Positions 25,304 through 34,114 of a DNA stretch of 64,000 nt are shown in pieces. Below the pieces are notes generated by a model. That model searched no databases, was not told where the DNA came from, and saw only the letters and a list, made by a program, of their open reading frames with translations. Source of the stretch: an uncultured Clostridia bacterium (GTDB lineage Bacteria > Bacillota > Clostridia > Oscillospirales > Ruminococcaceae); the NCBI GenBank assembly GCA_944386475.1, contig CALXBH010000079.1:1-64000 (forward strand). The letters are read 5' to 3'. The first letter of the stretch is position 1, and the number at the start of each line of letters is the position of its first letter. A program made the position numbers and the translations under genes.

Positions 25304-28300
25304 ATGCCGCTGCGCGAGGATATCAAAAAAGTACTGGTCATCGGTTCCGGCCCTATCGTCATCGGGCAGGCCGCCGAGTTTGACTATGCCGGCACCCAGG
25401 CCTGCCGCGCCTTAAAGCAGGAGGGGCTGGAGGTTGTGCTCATTAACTCCAACCCCGCCACCATCATGACCGACAAGGCCATGGCGGATAAAATCTACAT
25501 CGAGCCGCTGACGTTAGACGTGGTCAAGCGGATCATCAAGCTGGAAAAGCCGGACAGCGTTTTGTCCACCCTGGGAGGACAAACAGGCCTTACCTTGTCC
25601 ATGCAGCTGGCCGAGGAGGGCTTTTTGGAGGAACAGGGCGTCAAGCTTTTAGGCGCGGTTCCCGAGACCATCCACAAGGCGGAGGACCGCCAGGCCTTTA
25701 AAGACACCATGGAAAAGATCGGCGAGCCCTGTATTCCCTCTAAAGTGGTGGAGGACTTGGAGGACGCCGTCAGCTTCGCCAACGACGTGATCGGCTATCC
25801 GGTGATTGTACGTCCCGCCTTTACCCTGGGAGGCACCGGCGGCGGCATTGCAGAAAACGAAGCGCAGCTGCGGGACATCGCTAAAAACGGCCTGCGGCTC
25901 TCCCCCATCCATCAGATTCTGGTGGAAAAATGCATCAGCGGCTGGAAGGAAATCGAGTTTGAGGTAATCCGCGACCGAAAGGGCAATGTCATCACCGTCT
26001 GCTCCATGGAAAACTTCGATCCCGTAGGCGTGCACACCGGCGACAGCATTGTGGTCGCTCCAGCAGTCACATTAAGCGATAAGGAATACCAGATGCTGCG
26101 CACCGCCTCTTTAAACATCATCTCGGAGCTGAAGGTGGAGGGCGGATGCAACTGCCAGTTCGCTTTGCATCCCGAAAGCATGGAATACGCGGTGATCGAG
26201 GTTAACCCCCGGGTGAGCCGCTCTTCGGCGCTGGCCTCCAAGGCAACCGGCTATCCCATCGCCAAGGTGGCCACCAAAATCGCCATAGGCTACACCCTGG
26301 ACGAGATCATCAATCAGGTGACGGGCAAAACCTATGCCTGCTTTGAACCTGCGCTGGATTATCTGGTGGTCAAGTTCCCCAAATGGCCCTTTGACAAGTT
26401 TTTCTATGCCAAGCGGACGCTGGGCACCCAGATGAAGGCCACCGGCGAGGTGATGAGCATCGGCACCAGCTTTGAACAGGCGCTGATGAAGGCCGTCCGG
26501 GGAATCGAGCTCAAGCTGGACACCCCGAACCTCCCCAAGCTTAAAGACAAAACCGACGAGGAGATTGTGGAGCTGCTGCACCAGGTGGACGACGAGCGGC
26601 TGTTCGTGGTTTACGAGGCTATCAAGCGGGGCGTTTCTTTTGAAACGATCCACAACATCACCATGATCGACGAGTGGTTTTTAGGAAAGCTTCAAAACTT
26701 AAGCCAGATGGAAGCGCTGCTGCAAAAGGGCCCCTTGACCCAGGAACTTTATAAGCAGGCAAAGGACTTTGGATTCTTAGACTCCACCATCCAGCGGCTG
26801 TCCGGGGAGAAGATTGAGCATCCCCTGTTTGCCTCCTATAAAATGGTGGACACCTGTGCCGCCGAGTTTAAAGCGGAAACCCCTTACTTTTACAGTACTT
26901 ATGACGAGGAAAACGAGGCCAAGGAGTTTATTGAGGAACAGAATTCCGGCAAGAAAAAGGTGATCGTGTTCGGCTCCGGCCCCATCCGGATCGGCCAGGG
27001 CATCGAGTTTGACTACTGCTCGGTTCACTGCGTCTGGGCGTTAAAAGAGGAAGGCTACGAGGCGGTGATCTGCAACAACAACCCCGAGACAGTCTCCACC
27101 GACTTTGACACCGGCGACCGGCTTTACTTCGATCCTTTGACCAAAGAGGATGTGCGCAGCATCATTGAGACCGAACAGCCCTATGGTGTGGTGGTCCAGT
27201 TCGGCGGCCAGACGGCCATCAGCCTGACCAAATATTTGGACGAGCTGGGCGTTCGCATTCTGGGCACCCAGGCGGACAGCGTGGACGCCGCCGAAGACCG
27301 GGAGCGTTTTGACGAGATTTTGGAAGAATGCCGTATTCCCCGCCCCGCCGGACACACTGTCTTCACCACCGAGGAAGCCTTAAAAGCGGCAAACGATCTG
27401 GGATATCCGGTGCTGCTGCGCCCCTCCTACGTGCTGGGCGGGCAGAACATGGTGATTGCCCATTCCGACGCGGATGTCACCGAGTATATGACGGTTATCA
27501 CCTCCTCGGAACTGGAAAATCCCGTGCTTATCGATAAATACATGATGGGCATTGAGGTGGAGGTGGACGCTATCTGCGACGGCACCGACTACCTGATCCC
27601 CGGTATTATGGAGCATATTGAGCGGGCGGGCATCCATTCGGGAGACTCGATCTCGGTCTATCCCGCTTACAACCTCTCCCCCCGGATCCGGAACACGATT
27701 ATCGACTACACCGGGCGGCTGGCCAAGGCGCTGAAGGTGGTGGGCCTGATGAACATCCAGTATGTGGTCTACAACGACGAGGTATACGTTATCGAGGTTA
27801 ACCCCCGTTCCTCCCGGACGGTGCCCTATATCAGCAAGGTCACCGGCGTGCCTATGGTGGACTTAGCTACTAAAATCATGCTGGGCTCTACCCTTAAGGA
27901 GCTGGGGTATCAGGGCGGCTTATACCCGGAGCACGATTATGTGGCGGTAAAAGTCCCTGTCTTCTCCTTTGCCAAGCTCCACGACGTGGACACCCAGTTA
28001 GGGCCGGAGATGAAATCCACCGGCGAAGTGCTGGGCATCGCCAAGACCTTTGAACAGGCGCTGTTAAAGGGTCTTGTCGCCGCGGGCTACAAAATGAAAA
28101 AATCCGGCGGCGTGTTTATCTCGGTGCGCAATTCCGACAAGCAGGAGATCATTCAGGTGGCGGACAAGTTCTCCTCCATGGGATTCACCCTGTACGCTAC
28201 GGCGGGAACCGCCAACCTGCTCAACAAAAACATGATCGCCTGCAACGTAGTGCGCAAAATCAGCGAAGACCCGGATAACAATGTGCTGACCCTGCTGGAA

Positions 28301-28501
28301 TCCGGCAAGGTGGACTATGTGATCTCCACCTCCGCTAAGGGGCGGCAGCCTGCTAGAGACAGCGTTAAAATCCGCCGGAAGGCGGTGGAACGCTCCATCG
28401 TCTGCCTGACGGCCATCGACACCGCCAACGCCATGGCGGACTGCCTGGCGATGGATATCACCATTGACGACATCGACCTGGTGGATATCTCCACCCTGTA
28501 A
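25304..28501 (+). CDS. carB: carbamoyl-phosphate synthase large subunit
   Basis: The 1065-aa subunit makes carbamoyl phosphate from bicarbonate, ammonia and two ATP. Two homologous ATP-grasp halves are visible. The first begins VLVIGSGPIVIGQAAEFDYAG and the second VIVFGSGPIRIGQGIEFDY (about 555). Each has a glycine-rich segment (AFTLGGTGGGIA and YVLGGQNMVI) and an EVNPR metal motif. The last 140 residues are the MGS-like allosteric domain (ATAGTANLL), which usually binds UMP. The length is normal and no breaks were seen. Confidence 0.97.
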   Translation: MPLREDIKKVLVIGSGPIVIGQAAEFDYAGTQACRALKQEGLEVVLINSNPATIMTDKAMADKIYIEPLTLDVVKRIIKLEKPDSVLSTLGGQTGLTLSMQLAEEGFLEEQGVKLLGAVPETIHKAEDRQAFKDTMEKIGEPCIPSKVVEDLEDAVSFANDVIGYPVIVRPAFTLGGTGGGIAENEAQLRDIAKNGLRLSPIHQILVEKCISGWKEIEFEVIRDRKGNVITVCSMENFDPVGVHTGDSIVVAPAVTLSDKEYQMLRTASLNIISELKVEGGCNCQFALHPESMEYAVIEVNPRVSRSSALASKATGYPIAKVATKIAIGYTLDEIINQVTGKTYACFEPALDYLVVKFPKWPFDKFFYAKRTLGTQMKATGEVMSIGTSFEQALMKAVRGIELKLDTPNLPKLKDKTDEEIVELLHQVDDERLFVVYEAIKRGVSFETIHNITMIDEWFLGKLQNLSQMEALLQKGPLTQELYKQAKDFGFLDSTIQRLSGEKIEHPLFASYKMVDTCAAEFKAETPYFYSTYDEENEAKEFIEEQNSGKKKVIVFGSGPIRIGQGIEFDYCSVHCVWALKEEGYEAVICNNNPETVSTDFDTGDRLYFDPLTKEDVRSIIETEQPYGVVVQFGGQTAISLTKYLDELGVRILGTQADSVDAAEDRERFDEILEECRIPRPAGHTVFTTEEALKAANDLGYPVLLRPSYVLGGQNMVIAHSDADVTEYMTVITSSELENPVLIDKYMMGIEVEVDAICDGTDYLIPGIMEHIERAGIHSGDSISVYPAYNLSPRIRNTIIDYTGRLAKALKVVGLMNIQYVVYNDEVYVIEVNPRSSRTVPYISKVTGVPMVDLATKIMLGSTLKELGYQGGLYPEHDYVAVKVPVFSFAKLHDVDTQLGPEMKSTGEVLGIAKTFEQALLKGLVAAGYKMKKSGGVFISVRNSDKQEIIQVADKFSSMGFTLYATAGTANLLNKNMIACNVVRKISEDPDNNVLTLLESGKVDYVISTSAKGRQPARDSVKIRRKAVERSIVCLTAIDTANAMADCLAMDITIDDIDLVDISTL

Positions 28502-28517
28502 ACAAGGAGGGCATCTT

Positions 28518-29288
28518 ATGAGCTACCGGCAAGGCCTTTATCCCCTGCTGAAAAAAGAGAATTTAGCCAAAAACATTTACTCCTTCACCATCCTCTGCCC
28601 TCAAATCGCAGAGGAAGCGGTGTGCGGCCAGTTTGTCCATGTAAAAGCCCAGGGCTTTTCCCTGCGGCGGCCGATCTCCCTGTGCGGCATCGACAAGCAA
28701 AACGGCACCATCCGCATTGTGTTTGAGATCCGGGGCGAGGGCACCAAAGTGATCGCCGGCCTGCGGGAAGGGGAGCTTGTAGATATCCTGGGGCCGCTGG
28801 GCAACGGGTTTACCCTTTTATCCCCGGACAAAAAGGCGATCGTGGTAGGCGGCGGCATCGGTGTTCCTCCCATGCTGCAAACAGCGGCCCACTACGGGGA
28901 AAACGCCACGGCCATCATTGGTTTTCGCAGCGCCAACGCGGCAATTTTGGAGCGGGATTTTAAAACACTCGGCTGCGATACCCGGCTTTGCACCGATGAC
29001 GGCACCATGGGCCAAAAGGGCTTTGTTACCCAGGCTTTGGAAACAAGGCTTAATCAGCCCGCCGACATCATCTACGCCTGCGGCCCCGGCCCCATGCTGA
29101 AAGGCGTGGTCGCTTTGGCCAAACAGCACGGCATCAAGTGCGAAGTCTCCCTGGAAGAGCGGATGGGTTGCGGCGTAGGCGCCTGCTTGGTCTGCGCCTG
29201 CAAAACCGTTAAGGACGGCCAGGAATATATGAAGCATGTGTGTAAAGACGGGCCGGTCTTTGACAGCGGCGAAGTGGTTTTTGAATAG
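28518..29288 (+). CDS. pyrK: dihydroorotate dehydrogenase B electron-transfer subunit
   Basis: The start at 28518 follows AAGGAGG; an upstream in-frame ATG lies inside carB. The 256-aa subunit has an FAD domain (RRPISLCG), an NAD-binding domain (VVGGGIGVPPML) and a C-terminal 2Fe-2S site with C218, C223, C226 and C242. It passes electrons from dihydroorotate through PyrD to NAD+. This fits an anaerobe that does not use quinone-linked PyrD. It ends 19 bases before pyrD, with which it forms a heterotetramer. Confidence 0.95.
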   Translation: MSYRQGLYPLLKKENLAKNIYSFTILCPQIAEEAVCGQFVHVKAQGFSLRRPISLCGIDKQNGTIRIVFEIRGEGTKVIAGLREGELVDILGPLGNGFTLLSPDKKAIVVGGGIGVPPMLQTAAHYGENATAIIGFRSANAAILERDFKTLGCDTRLCTDDGTMGQKGFVTQALETRLNQPADIIYACGPGPMLKGVVALAKQHGIKCEVSLEERMGCGVGACLVCACKTVKDGQEYMKHVCKDGPVFDSGEVVFE

Positions 29289-29307
29289 ACGGGAGGAGGA
29301 AACAAAC

Positions 29308-30219
29308 ATGGCGGACTTATCAGTAACCATTGCGGGAGTACCCTTTAAAAATCCCGTGATCCCCGCGTCGGGAACCTTTGGAAACGGCCGGGAATATGAA
29401 AAATTCTACCCCCTGTCCAAGCTGGGCGGCATTTCCGTTAAGGGAATGACCCTCCACGGGCAGCCCGGCAATCCCCCGCCCCGGGTGGCGGAAACCCCGG
29501 CGGGGATGCTCAATTCGGTGGGGCTTCAAAATCCCGGCGTTGACCACTTTATTGAGGAAGAACTCCCCAACCTGATGACCAAGGACACGGTGGTTATCGC
29601 CAACGTGGCGGGGCACACCCTGGAGGACTGCGCGGAGATTGCCCGCCGGTTGGACTCCACCCCCGTCCACATGCTGGAACTGAATATCTCCTGCCCCAAT
29701 GTGAAGCAGGGCGGCGCCGCTTTCGGCACCTCCTGTGAAAACGCGGCGGCGGTGACGGCGGCGGTGAGAAAGGCCACCAAAAAGCCGCTGATGGTTAAAT
29801 TATCCCCCAACGTCACCAGCATTACCGACATCGCCAAGGCGGTGGAAGCCGCCGGAGCGGACGCGGTTTCATTAATCAACACCCTGCTGGGGATGCGCAT
29901 CGACATTCGCACCCGGCGGCCGATTTTAAAAAATAACGTAGGCGGCCTGTCCGGCCCGGCGGTGTTCCCGGTCGCTCTGCGCATGGTGTGGCAGGTGGCA
30001 AACGCCGTCAGCATCCCGGTGGTGGGCATGGGAGGCATCGCCTCCTGGCAGGACGCTGTGGAGATGATGCTGGCAGGTGCTTCCGCCGTCCAGGTGGGCG
30101 CCGCTATCTTCAGCGATCCTTACGCCCCTGTCAAGATCATCGACGGATTAAACCAATACCTGGACGAGCAGGGCATTGAACATATTTCAGAGCTCACCGG
30201 CGGGGTGCGCCCCTGGTAA
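29308..30219 (+). CDS. pyrD: dihydroorotate dehydrogenase, class 1B catalytic subunit
   Basis: ATG 29308 follows GGAGGAGG and opens MADLSVTIAGVPFKNPVIPASG. The 303-aa FMN barrel has the active-site loop NISCPNVKQGG (C129, presumed base), KLSPNVT and GMGGIASWQDAVEM for FMN phosphate binding. It is class 1B because of the pyrK partner next to it and the SCPN loop. It oxidises dihydroorotate to orotate. pyrE, which would act next, is not in the window. Confidence 0.96.
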   Translation: MADLSVTIAGVPFKNPVIPASGTFGNGREYEKFYPLSKLGGISVKGMTLHGQPGNPPPRVAETPAGMLNSVGLQNPGVDHFIEEELPNLMTKDTVVIANVAGHTLEDCAEIARRLDSTPVHMLELNISCPNVKQGGAAFGTSCENAAAVTAAVRKATKKPLMVKLSPNVTSITDIAKAVEAAGADAVSLINTLLGMRIDIRTRRPILKNNVGGLSGPAVFPVALRMVWQVANAVSIPVVGMGGIASWQDAVEMMLAGASAVQVGAAIFSDPYAPVKIIDGLNQYLDEQGIEHISELTGGVRPW

Positions 30220-30244
30220 CACCAAGATAAAGGAGAACGGCAAC

Positions 30245-30691
30245 ATGAAAATTATGGCTGTGGATTTAGGGGACGCCCGCACCGGCCTTGCCATCTGCGA
30301 CCGGACGGAGTTTTTAGCCTCCCCCCTCGGCGTGATCGAAGATTACAGCTTTGGCAATACCATGAAAAAGGTGGCTGCCGCCGCGGAGGAATACGGCGCC
30401 CAGGAAATTGTGGTGGGACATCCCAAAAACATGGATGGCAGTGAGGGCGAACGGGCGCAGAAATGCGAAAAATTCGCCATGATGCTGCAGCAGATCGTCT
30501 CGATCCCGGTCACCCTGTGGGATGAGCGCAGCACCACCGTGATGGCCCACAATTATCTGACCGAGAACAACATCCACGGAAAAAAGCGCAAGGAAATGGT
30601 GGACGAGGTCGCCGCCACGATTATTTTGGAGAGCTATTTAAGCTACCGGAAAAATCAAAAGGAAAAGGAACAAAAAAAAGAACAGGAATAA
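30245..30691 (+). CDS. ruvX: RuvX/YqgF, 16S pre-rRNA nuclease / Holliday junction resolvase-like
   Basis: The ATG at 30245 follows AAAGGAG; a frame extending back into pyrD is rejected. The 148-aa RNase H-fold protein has VDLGDARTG (D7), IVVGHPKNMDGSEG and LWDERSTT, the usual YqgF motifs. The family works in 16S rRNA 5' maturation and is also described as a resolvase. The C-terminal Lys/Glu/Gln tail is longer than needed. It lies 25 bases after pyrD and is probably read by pyr operon transcription. Confidence 0.92.
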   Translation: MKIMAVDLGDARTGLAICDRTEFLASPLGVIEDYSFGNTMKKVAAAAEEYGAQEIVVGHPKNMDGSEGERAQKCEKFAMMLQQIVSIPVTLWDERSTTVMAHNYLTENNIHGKKRKEMVDEVAATIILESYLSYRKNQKEKEQKKEQE

Positions 30692-30697
30692 ACGGCG

Positions 30698-30735
30698 AAA
30701 TCCCCGGCAGTCAATAGACTGCCGGGGATTTCATA
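30698..30735 (+). terminator. bidirectional terminator between ruvX and the sigma-factor gene
   Basis: AAATCCCCGGCAGT and ACTGCCGGGGATTT form a 14-bp stem with a 6-base loop. The A and T flanks serve both converging genes. Confidence 0.85.
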
Positions 30736-30747
30736 TCTTCTGCTTCT

Positions 30748-32019
30748 TTATAAAATATAATCGGTGATACAGTCATACCAGTGCACATAGGTTGTACCGT
30801 TGACGGTAAGCCGTTCGTTATGGGGAAGAAGCTCTGTCCACTCCTTTTGATAGCGGTCAATGGCCCAATCGTTGCGGTTAAACCGGCGCCAAAGGACAGT
30901 CCGGCCGTTTTGATCTAAAAACTGCTCCGAAACAATACCGCTGTCATAGGTCTCAATGTCCATGACACAGACGGTATCAAAGCGTTTTCCGCCGATCGTC
31001 ACGGCATAGCGCCCGACGATATCCAGCAGAAAATCCTTGCAGGCACTGGTGACAACGTTTCCCTTTCTTTTGATATCCCCTTTTGGAGAAAGATTTGTCT
31101 CGTTTCCGCAGTTATCCTCCCCAAAGCCCCAGTTGGTCATAAAGGCGTCGCCGTCCAAAAAGGTGATATAGTTTTTCACATCCCCATCCTTACGAAAGGT
31201 AGCCAGATAACGGCAATGGGTCTCTGTCAGCTGCGCCACAAAACCTCTGTTTATTACTTCATTCGGGGAGGCGCATGACGTTTCCCGGACAGTCAACTCC
31301 ACCCCTTCTATGCCGTGAACCATCGCTTTCCCGGTGACTTCCATGTCAAAAACGCGGTCACATTTCCGCGAAGGCATGTCATACATCCCCCAGGACAATT
31401 TTTCTCCCAGCTTTGGCACCAAAAACCAGCCCATAAGCTCCTCCCACTTGACCGAAAAGGGAGATTGACTAGATTCCTCAATGGTATATGCGGGCAAAAA
31501 TACCGGCAGCTTTTTCATCTTCTGTTCTCCTTTCACTATATCTATCTGGCAGGGATATTGCTTCTTAAAATGTTCTTTCGCTGTATAAAGGCGGCTTTTT
31601 ACCGTCCCCAAAGGGATATTCAGACGCTTTGCGATCTCCTTTTGGGGGAGCTCCTTCCAGTAGTACAAGTACAAAATCTGCTTGTCGTGATCCCCCAGCA
31701 GGCTGACTGTTTCTCTTACCGTGCAACTCTCCGAGACGCCATACCGGCCGTAAGACCACTCTTTTTCGGTTAACCGGTCAATGGGGATTTCCATCCGCCG
31801 CGCCTTTTCCCGGAAATAATCGTTGCATTTATTCCGGGCAATCTCGATAATCCACCCTTTAAAGGCGTCTTTATTTCTCAACTGACTGAATTTTTCAAAA
31901 GCCGCCGTATAAACCTCCTGCAAAATATCCTCTGCATCGGCAAGGGAGGAGACACGAAATTTCACAAAGCGTTCCACAAAGCTGCGGTTTTCCTCCAGTA
32001 AGTGCTCAAAGCCGTCCAC
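30748..32019 (-). CDS. ECF-type sigma factor fused to an unknown C-terminal domain
   Basis: The first 165 of 423 residues are a sigma-70 family ECF factor. Region 2 has DAEDILQEVYTAAFEKF and FKGWIIEIARNKC; region 4 has LYYWKELPQKEIAKRLNIPLGTVKSRL. The remaining about 255 residues (from about 168) are not recognised and show no membrane helix. ECF factors are usually about 170-200 aa. At the junction the DNA carries AAAGGAG (31527-31533) and an in-frame ATG (31518), so the second part may also be made alone (256 aa), or the two parts were once separate genes. No anti-sigma factor is seen next to it. An ECF-like promoter precedes the gene. Confidence 0.85.
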   Translation of the reverse strand: MDGFEHLLEENRSFVERFVKFRVSSLADAEDILQEVYTAAFEKFSQLRNKDAFKGWIIEIARNKCNDYFREKARRMEIPIDRLTEKEWSYGRYGVSESCTVRETVSLLGDHDKQILYLYYWKELPQKEIAKRLNIPLGTVKSRLYTAKEHFKKQYPCQIDIVKGEQKMKKLPVFLPAYTIEESSQSPFSVKWEELMGWFLVPKLGEKLSWGMYDMPSRKCDRVFDMEVTGKAMVHGIEGVELTVRETSCASPNEVINRGFVAQLTETHCRYLATFRKDGDVKNYITFLDGDAFMTNWGFGEDNCGNETNLSPKGDIKRKGNVVTSACKDFLLDIVGRYAVTIGGKRFDTVCVMDIETYDSGIVSEQFLDQNGRTVLWRRFNRNDWAIDRYQKEWTELLPHNERLTVNGTTYVHWYDCITDYIL

Positions 32020-32044
32020 AACATCACCTCCCGTTTTTCTAAGA

Positions 32045-32058
32045 TGAAACCGGTTTCA
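32045..32058. promoter_or_regulatory. 14-bp perfect palindrome near the sigma-factor transcription start
   Basis: TGAAACCGGTTTCA is a perfect palindrome just downstream of the -10 element of the ECF-type promoter. Its position suits a repressor operator. Confidence 0.5.
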
Positions 32059-32060
32059 CC

Positions 32061-32093
32061 TATATAGACGTAAAAATCTCCCCAAAGGTTCAC
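32061..32093 (-). promoter_or_regulatory. ECF-type promoter, probably autoregulatory
   Basis: On the minus strand, TGAAC (start of TGAACC, 32088-32093) is followed after 17 bases by CGTC (32067-32070), then TATA. This fits the GAAC/CGTC pattern recognised by ECF sigma factors, and the next gene is an ECF factor. Confidence 0.65.
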
Positions 32094-32114
32094 CGGGTTA
32101 CAATCTTTTGGAGA

Positions 32115-32150
32115 CAAAAAACGGCAGCACAGACCGAATTCTGTGCTGCC
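32115..32150 (-). terminator. terminator of the carboxyltransferase operon
   Basis: GGCAGCACAG and CTGTGCTGCC form a 10-bp stem with an 8-base loop. On the minus strand it is followed by GTTTTTTG. Confidence 0.85.
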
Positions 32151-32178
32151 TTGATCGCTGTTATTTTAAAAACACGGC

Positions 32179-33576
32179 TTACACCGGATGGACTTTGCTG
32201 GCGGTGTCTGCATGTTCGCCGTCAATGCCGTACTTTTTGTTGCGGCGGTTCTCGAAGAACTTAAGGGCCACCTGCCCGAACTGGGCGTAGCTTAACACGT
32301 CCTCCTCCTGCTCGGTCCACTCAGCGCACTCTGCGCGGAGCTTGTCAAGCTCAGGCTCCAAAAGATCGGCCGGACGGCAGTCGATCGGCTCTTCGTCCCC
32401 GATGATCTGTTTGCGGAACTCGGGATCCACCGGGACGGCAGTCTTGCCGTATTCCCCGCGGATGAGGCCCTTAAACTCCTTGGTGACCATCTTATACCGC
32501 TCGCCGGTGATGACGTTGAACACCGCCTGGGTGCCTACGATCTGGGAAGAAGGCGTTACCAGCGGCGGATAACCGCTGTCTTTGCGCACCTTGGGAACTT
32601 CTTTCAAAACGTCCTCCAACTTATCTTCCTTCCCCGCCTGTTTCAGCTGGGACACCAGGTTGGAGAGCATACCGCCGGGGACCTGATACAGCAGCGTGTT
32701 GGCGTCCACTCCCAGCATTTTGGGATTGAGCAGGCCGCTTTCCAGGTATTTTTCCCGCAGCTTGGCAAAATGGGCGCGCACTACGTCCAATTTATTCAGG
32801 TCAAGGCCGGTGTCATACTCGGTTCCCTGTAAAGCCGCCACCATCGACTCGGTGGGCGCGTGGGAGGTTCCCAGCGCCAAGGGAGAGATCGCCGTATCGA
32901 TCACGTCCACGCCGGCCTCGATCCCCTTTAACAGGCACATGGAAGCCAAACCGGAGGTATAGTGGGTGTGGAGCTGGATGGGGATCTTAACCGCCTCTTT
33001 AAGCATCTTGACCAGCTCGTAGGTAGCGGTGGGCGTTAAAAGTCCCGCCATATCCTTGATGCAGATGGAGTCCGCACCGGTGTCCTCCAGCTGTTTGGCG
33101 TAGTGGACAAAATACTCGTTGTTGTGCACCGGGCTGGTGGTATAGGAAATCGCGCCCTGCACATGGGCGTTTTCCTTTTTCGCCGCTTTAATGGAGGTCT
33201 CTAAGTTGCGGATATCGTTTAGCGCGTCAAAAATCCGCAGGATGTCGATGCCGTTGGCCACCGACTTCTGCACAAAATATTCCACTACATCGTCTGCATA
33301 ATGCCGGTATCCCAGCATGTTCTGGCCGCGGAACAGCATTTGCAGCTTGGTTTTGGGGCATTCCTTGCGGATGATCCGCAGGCGCTCCCAGGGATCTTCG
33401 TCCAAAAAGCGCAGGCAGGCGTCAAAGGTCGCTCCGCCCCAGCACTCCAAAGAATAGTAGCCGACTTCGTCCATCGCGGGCAGGATCGGCCGCATTTCAT
33501 CCATCGTCATGCGGGTCGCGATCAAAGACTGATGCGCGTCGCGCAGCGCGGTTTCTGTAATCTTCACCTTTGCCAT
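32179..33576 (-). CDS. oadA: oxaloacetate decarboxylase alpha / pyruvate carboxylase B-type carboxyltransferase
   Basis: The 465-aa HMGL-like barrel transfers a carboxyl group between biotin and an oxo-acid. It has ETALRDAHQSLIATR (metal Asp), ECWGGATFDACLRFL, LFRGQNMLGYRHYADD and IQLHTHYTSG. It lacks a biotinyl domain, which is instead encoded by the next gene upstream. It could be the alpha subunit of a decarboxylase, the 5S subunit of a transcarboxylase, or half of a split pyruvate carboxylase. The neighbouring mmdA-like gene favours a transcarboxylase or a decarboxylase-type complex. A terminator follows it. Confidence 0.88.
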   Translation of the reverse strand: MAKVKITETALRDAHQSLIATRMTMDEMRPILPAMDEVGYYSLECWGGATFDACLRFLDEDPWERLRIIRKECPKTKLQMLFRGQNMLGYRHYADDVVEYFVQKSVANGIDILRIFDALNDIRNLETSIKAAKKENAHVQGAISYTTSPVHNNEYFVHYAKQLEDTGADSICIKDMAGLLTPTATYELVKMLKEAVKIPIQLHTHYTSGLASMCLLKGIEAGVDVIDTAISPLALGTSHAPTESMVAALQGTEYDTGLDLNKLDVVRAHFAKLREKYLESGLLNPKMLGVDANTLLYQVPGGMLSNLVSQLKQAGKEDKLEDVLKEVPKVRKDSGYPPLVTPSSQIVGTQAVFNVITGERYKMVTKEFKGLIRGEYGKTAVPVDPEFRKQIIGDEEPIDCRPADLLEPELDKLRAECAEWTEQEEDVLSYAQFGQVALKFFENRRNKKYGIDGEHADTASKVHPV

Positions 33577-33653
33577 TACAATGTCCTTTCTTCCCGAAGC
33601 TTCGTTGATAGCCGCGGGAGTGTGATTTTAAAGGCTTCCCGTGATGCCAAAGC

Positions 33654-34085
33654 TTATTGCAGGGTCACCAGCAGATCGTCCGAATTGACAGTGTCGCCTT
33701 TCCGTACGCTGATAGCCGCCACAGTTCCCGCATGGGGCGCCACAATCTCGTTTTCCATCTTCATCGCTTCCAGAATAACCAGGGTCTGGCCTTCTTCTAC
33801 CGCATCCCCTACGTTTACATCCACGCTGACAATGCTGCCGGGCATGGGGCATTTTACCTGGGTGCCGCCCACCGGCGCTGCCGGAGCCGGTGCCGCCGCG
33901 GGAGCTTCCGTCGGTGCCGCTGCGGGGGCAGGAGCTGCTGCCGGAGCAGGAGCCGCCGCAGGAGCCGGGGCCGCAGCCGCCGGAGCAGGGGCTGCTACAG
34001 GAGCCGGGGCCGCTGCAGAAGCGCCAACCTCTTCTACTGTCACGTCATAGCTTTGTCCGTTTACCGATATATGAAACCGTTTCAT
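33654..34085 (-). CDS. biotin carboxyl carrier protein
   Basis: The 143-aa protein has a short N-terminal domain (1-25), an Ala/Pro-rich flexible linker with repeated APAPAAA units (about 26-65), and a biotinyl domain with EAMKMEN, where K109 is the expected biotinylation site. It shuttles carboxyl groups between the two carboxyltransferases encoded on either side. GGAGG precedes the ATG. The linker repeats are expected to vary in length between strains. Confidence 0.94.
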   Translation of the reverse strand: MKRFHISVNGQSYDVTVEEVGASAAAPAPVAAPAPAAAAPAPAAAPAPAAAPAPAAAPTEAPAAAPAPAAPVGGTQVKCPMPGSIVSVDVNVGDAVEEGQTLVILEAMKMENEIVAPHAGTVAAISVRKGDTVNSDDLLVTLQ

Positions 34086-34114
34086 TTTTTATTCCTCCTT
34101 TGATGATGGGGCCT

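Noticed and set aside
33890..34080. Ala/Pro repeat region as an unusual tandem repeat element
   Set aside because: It is the ordinary flexible linker of the biotin carrier protein.
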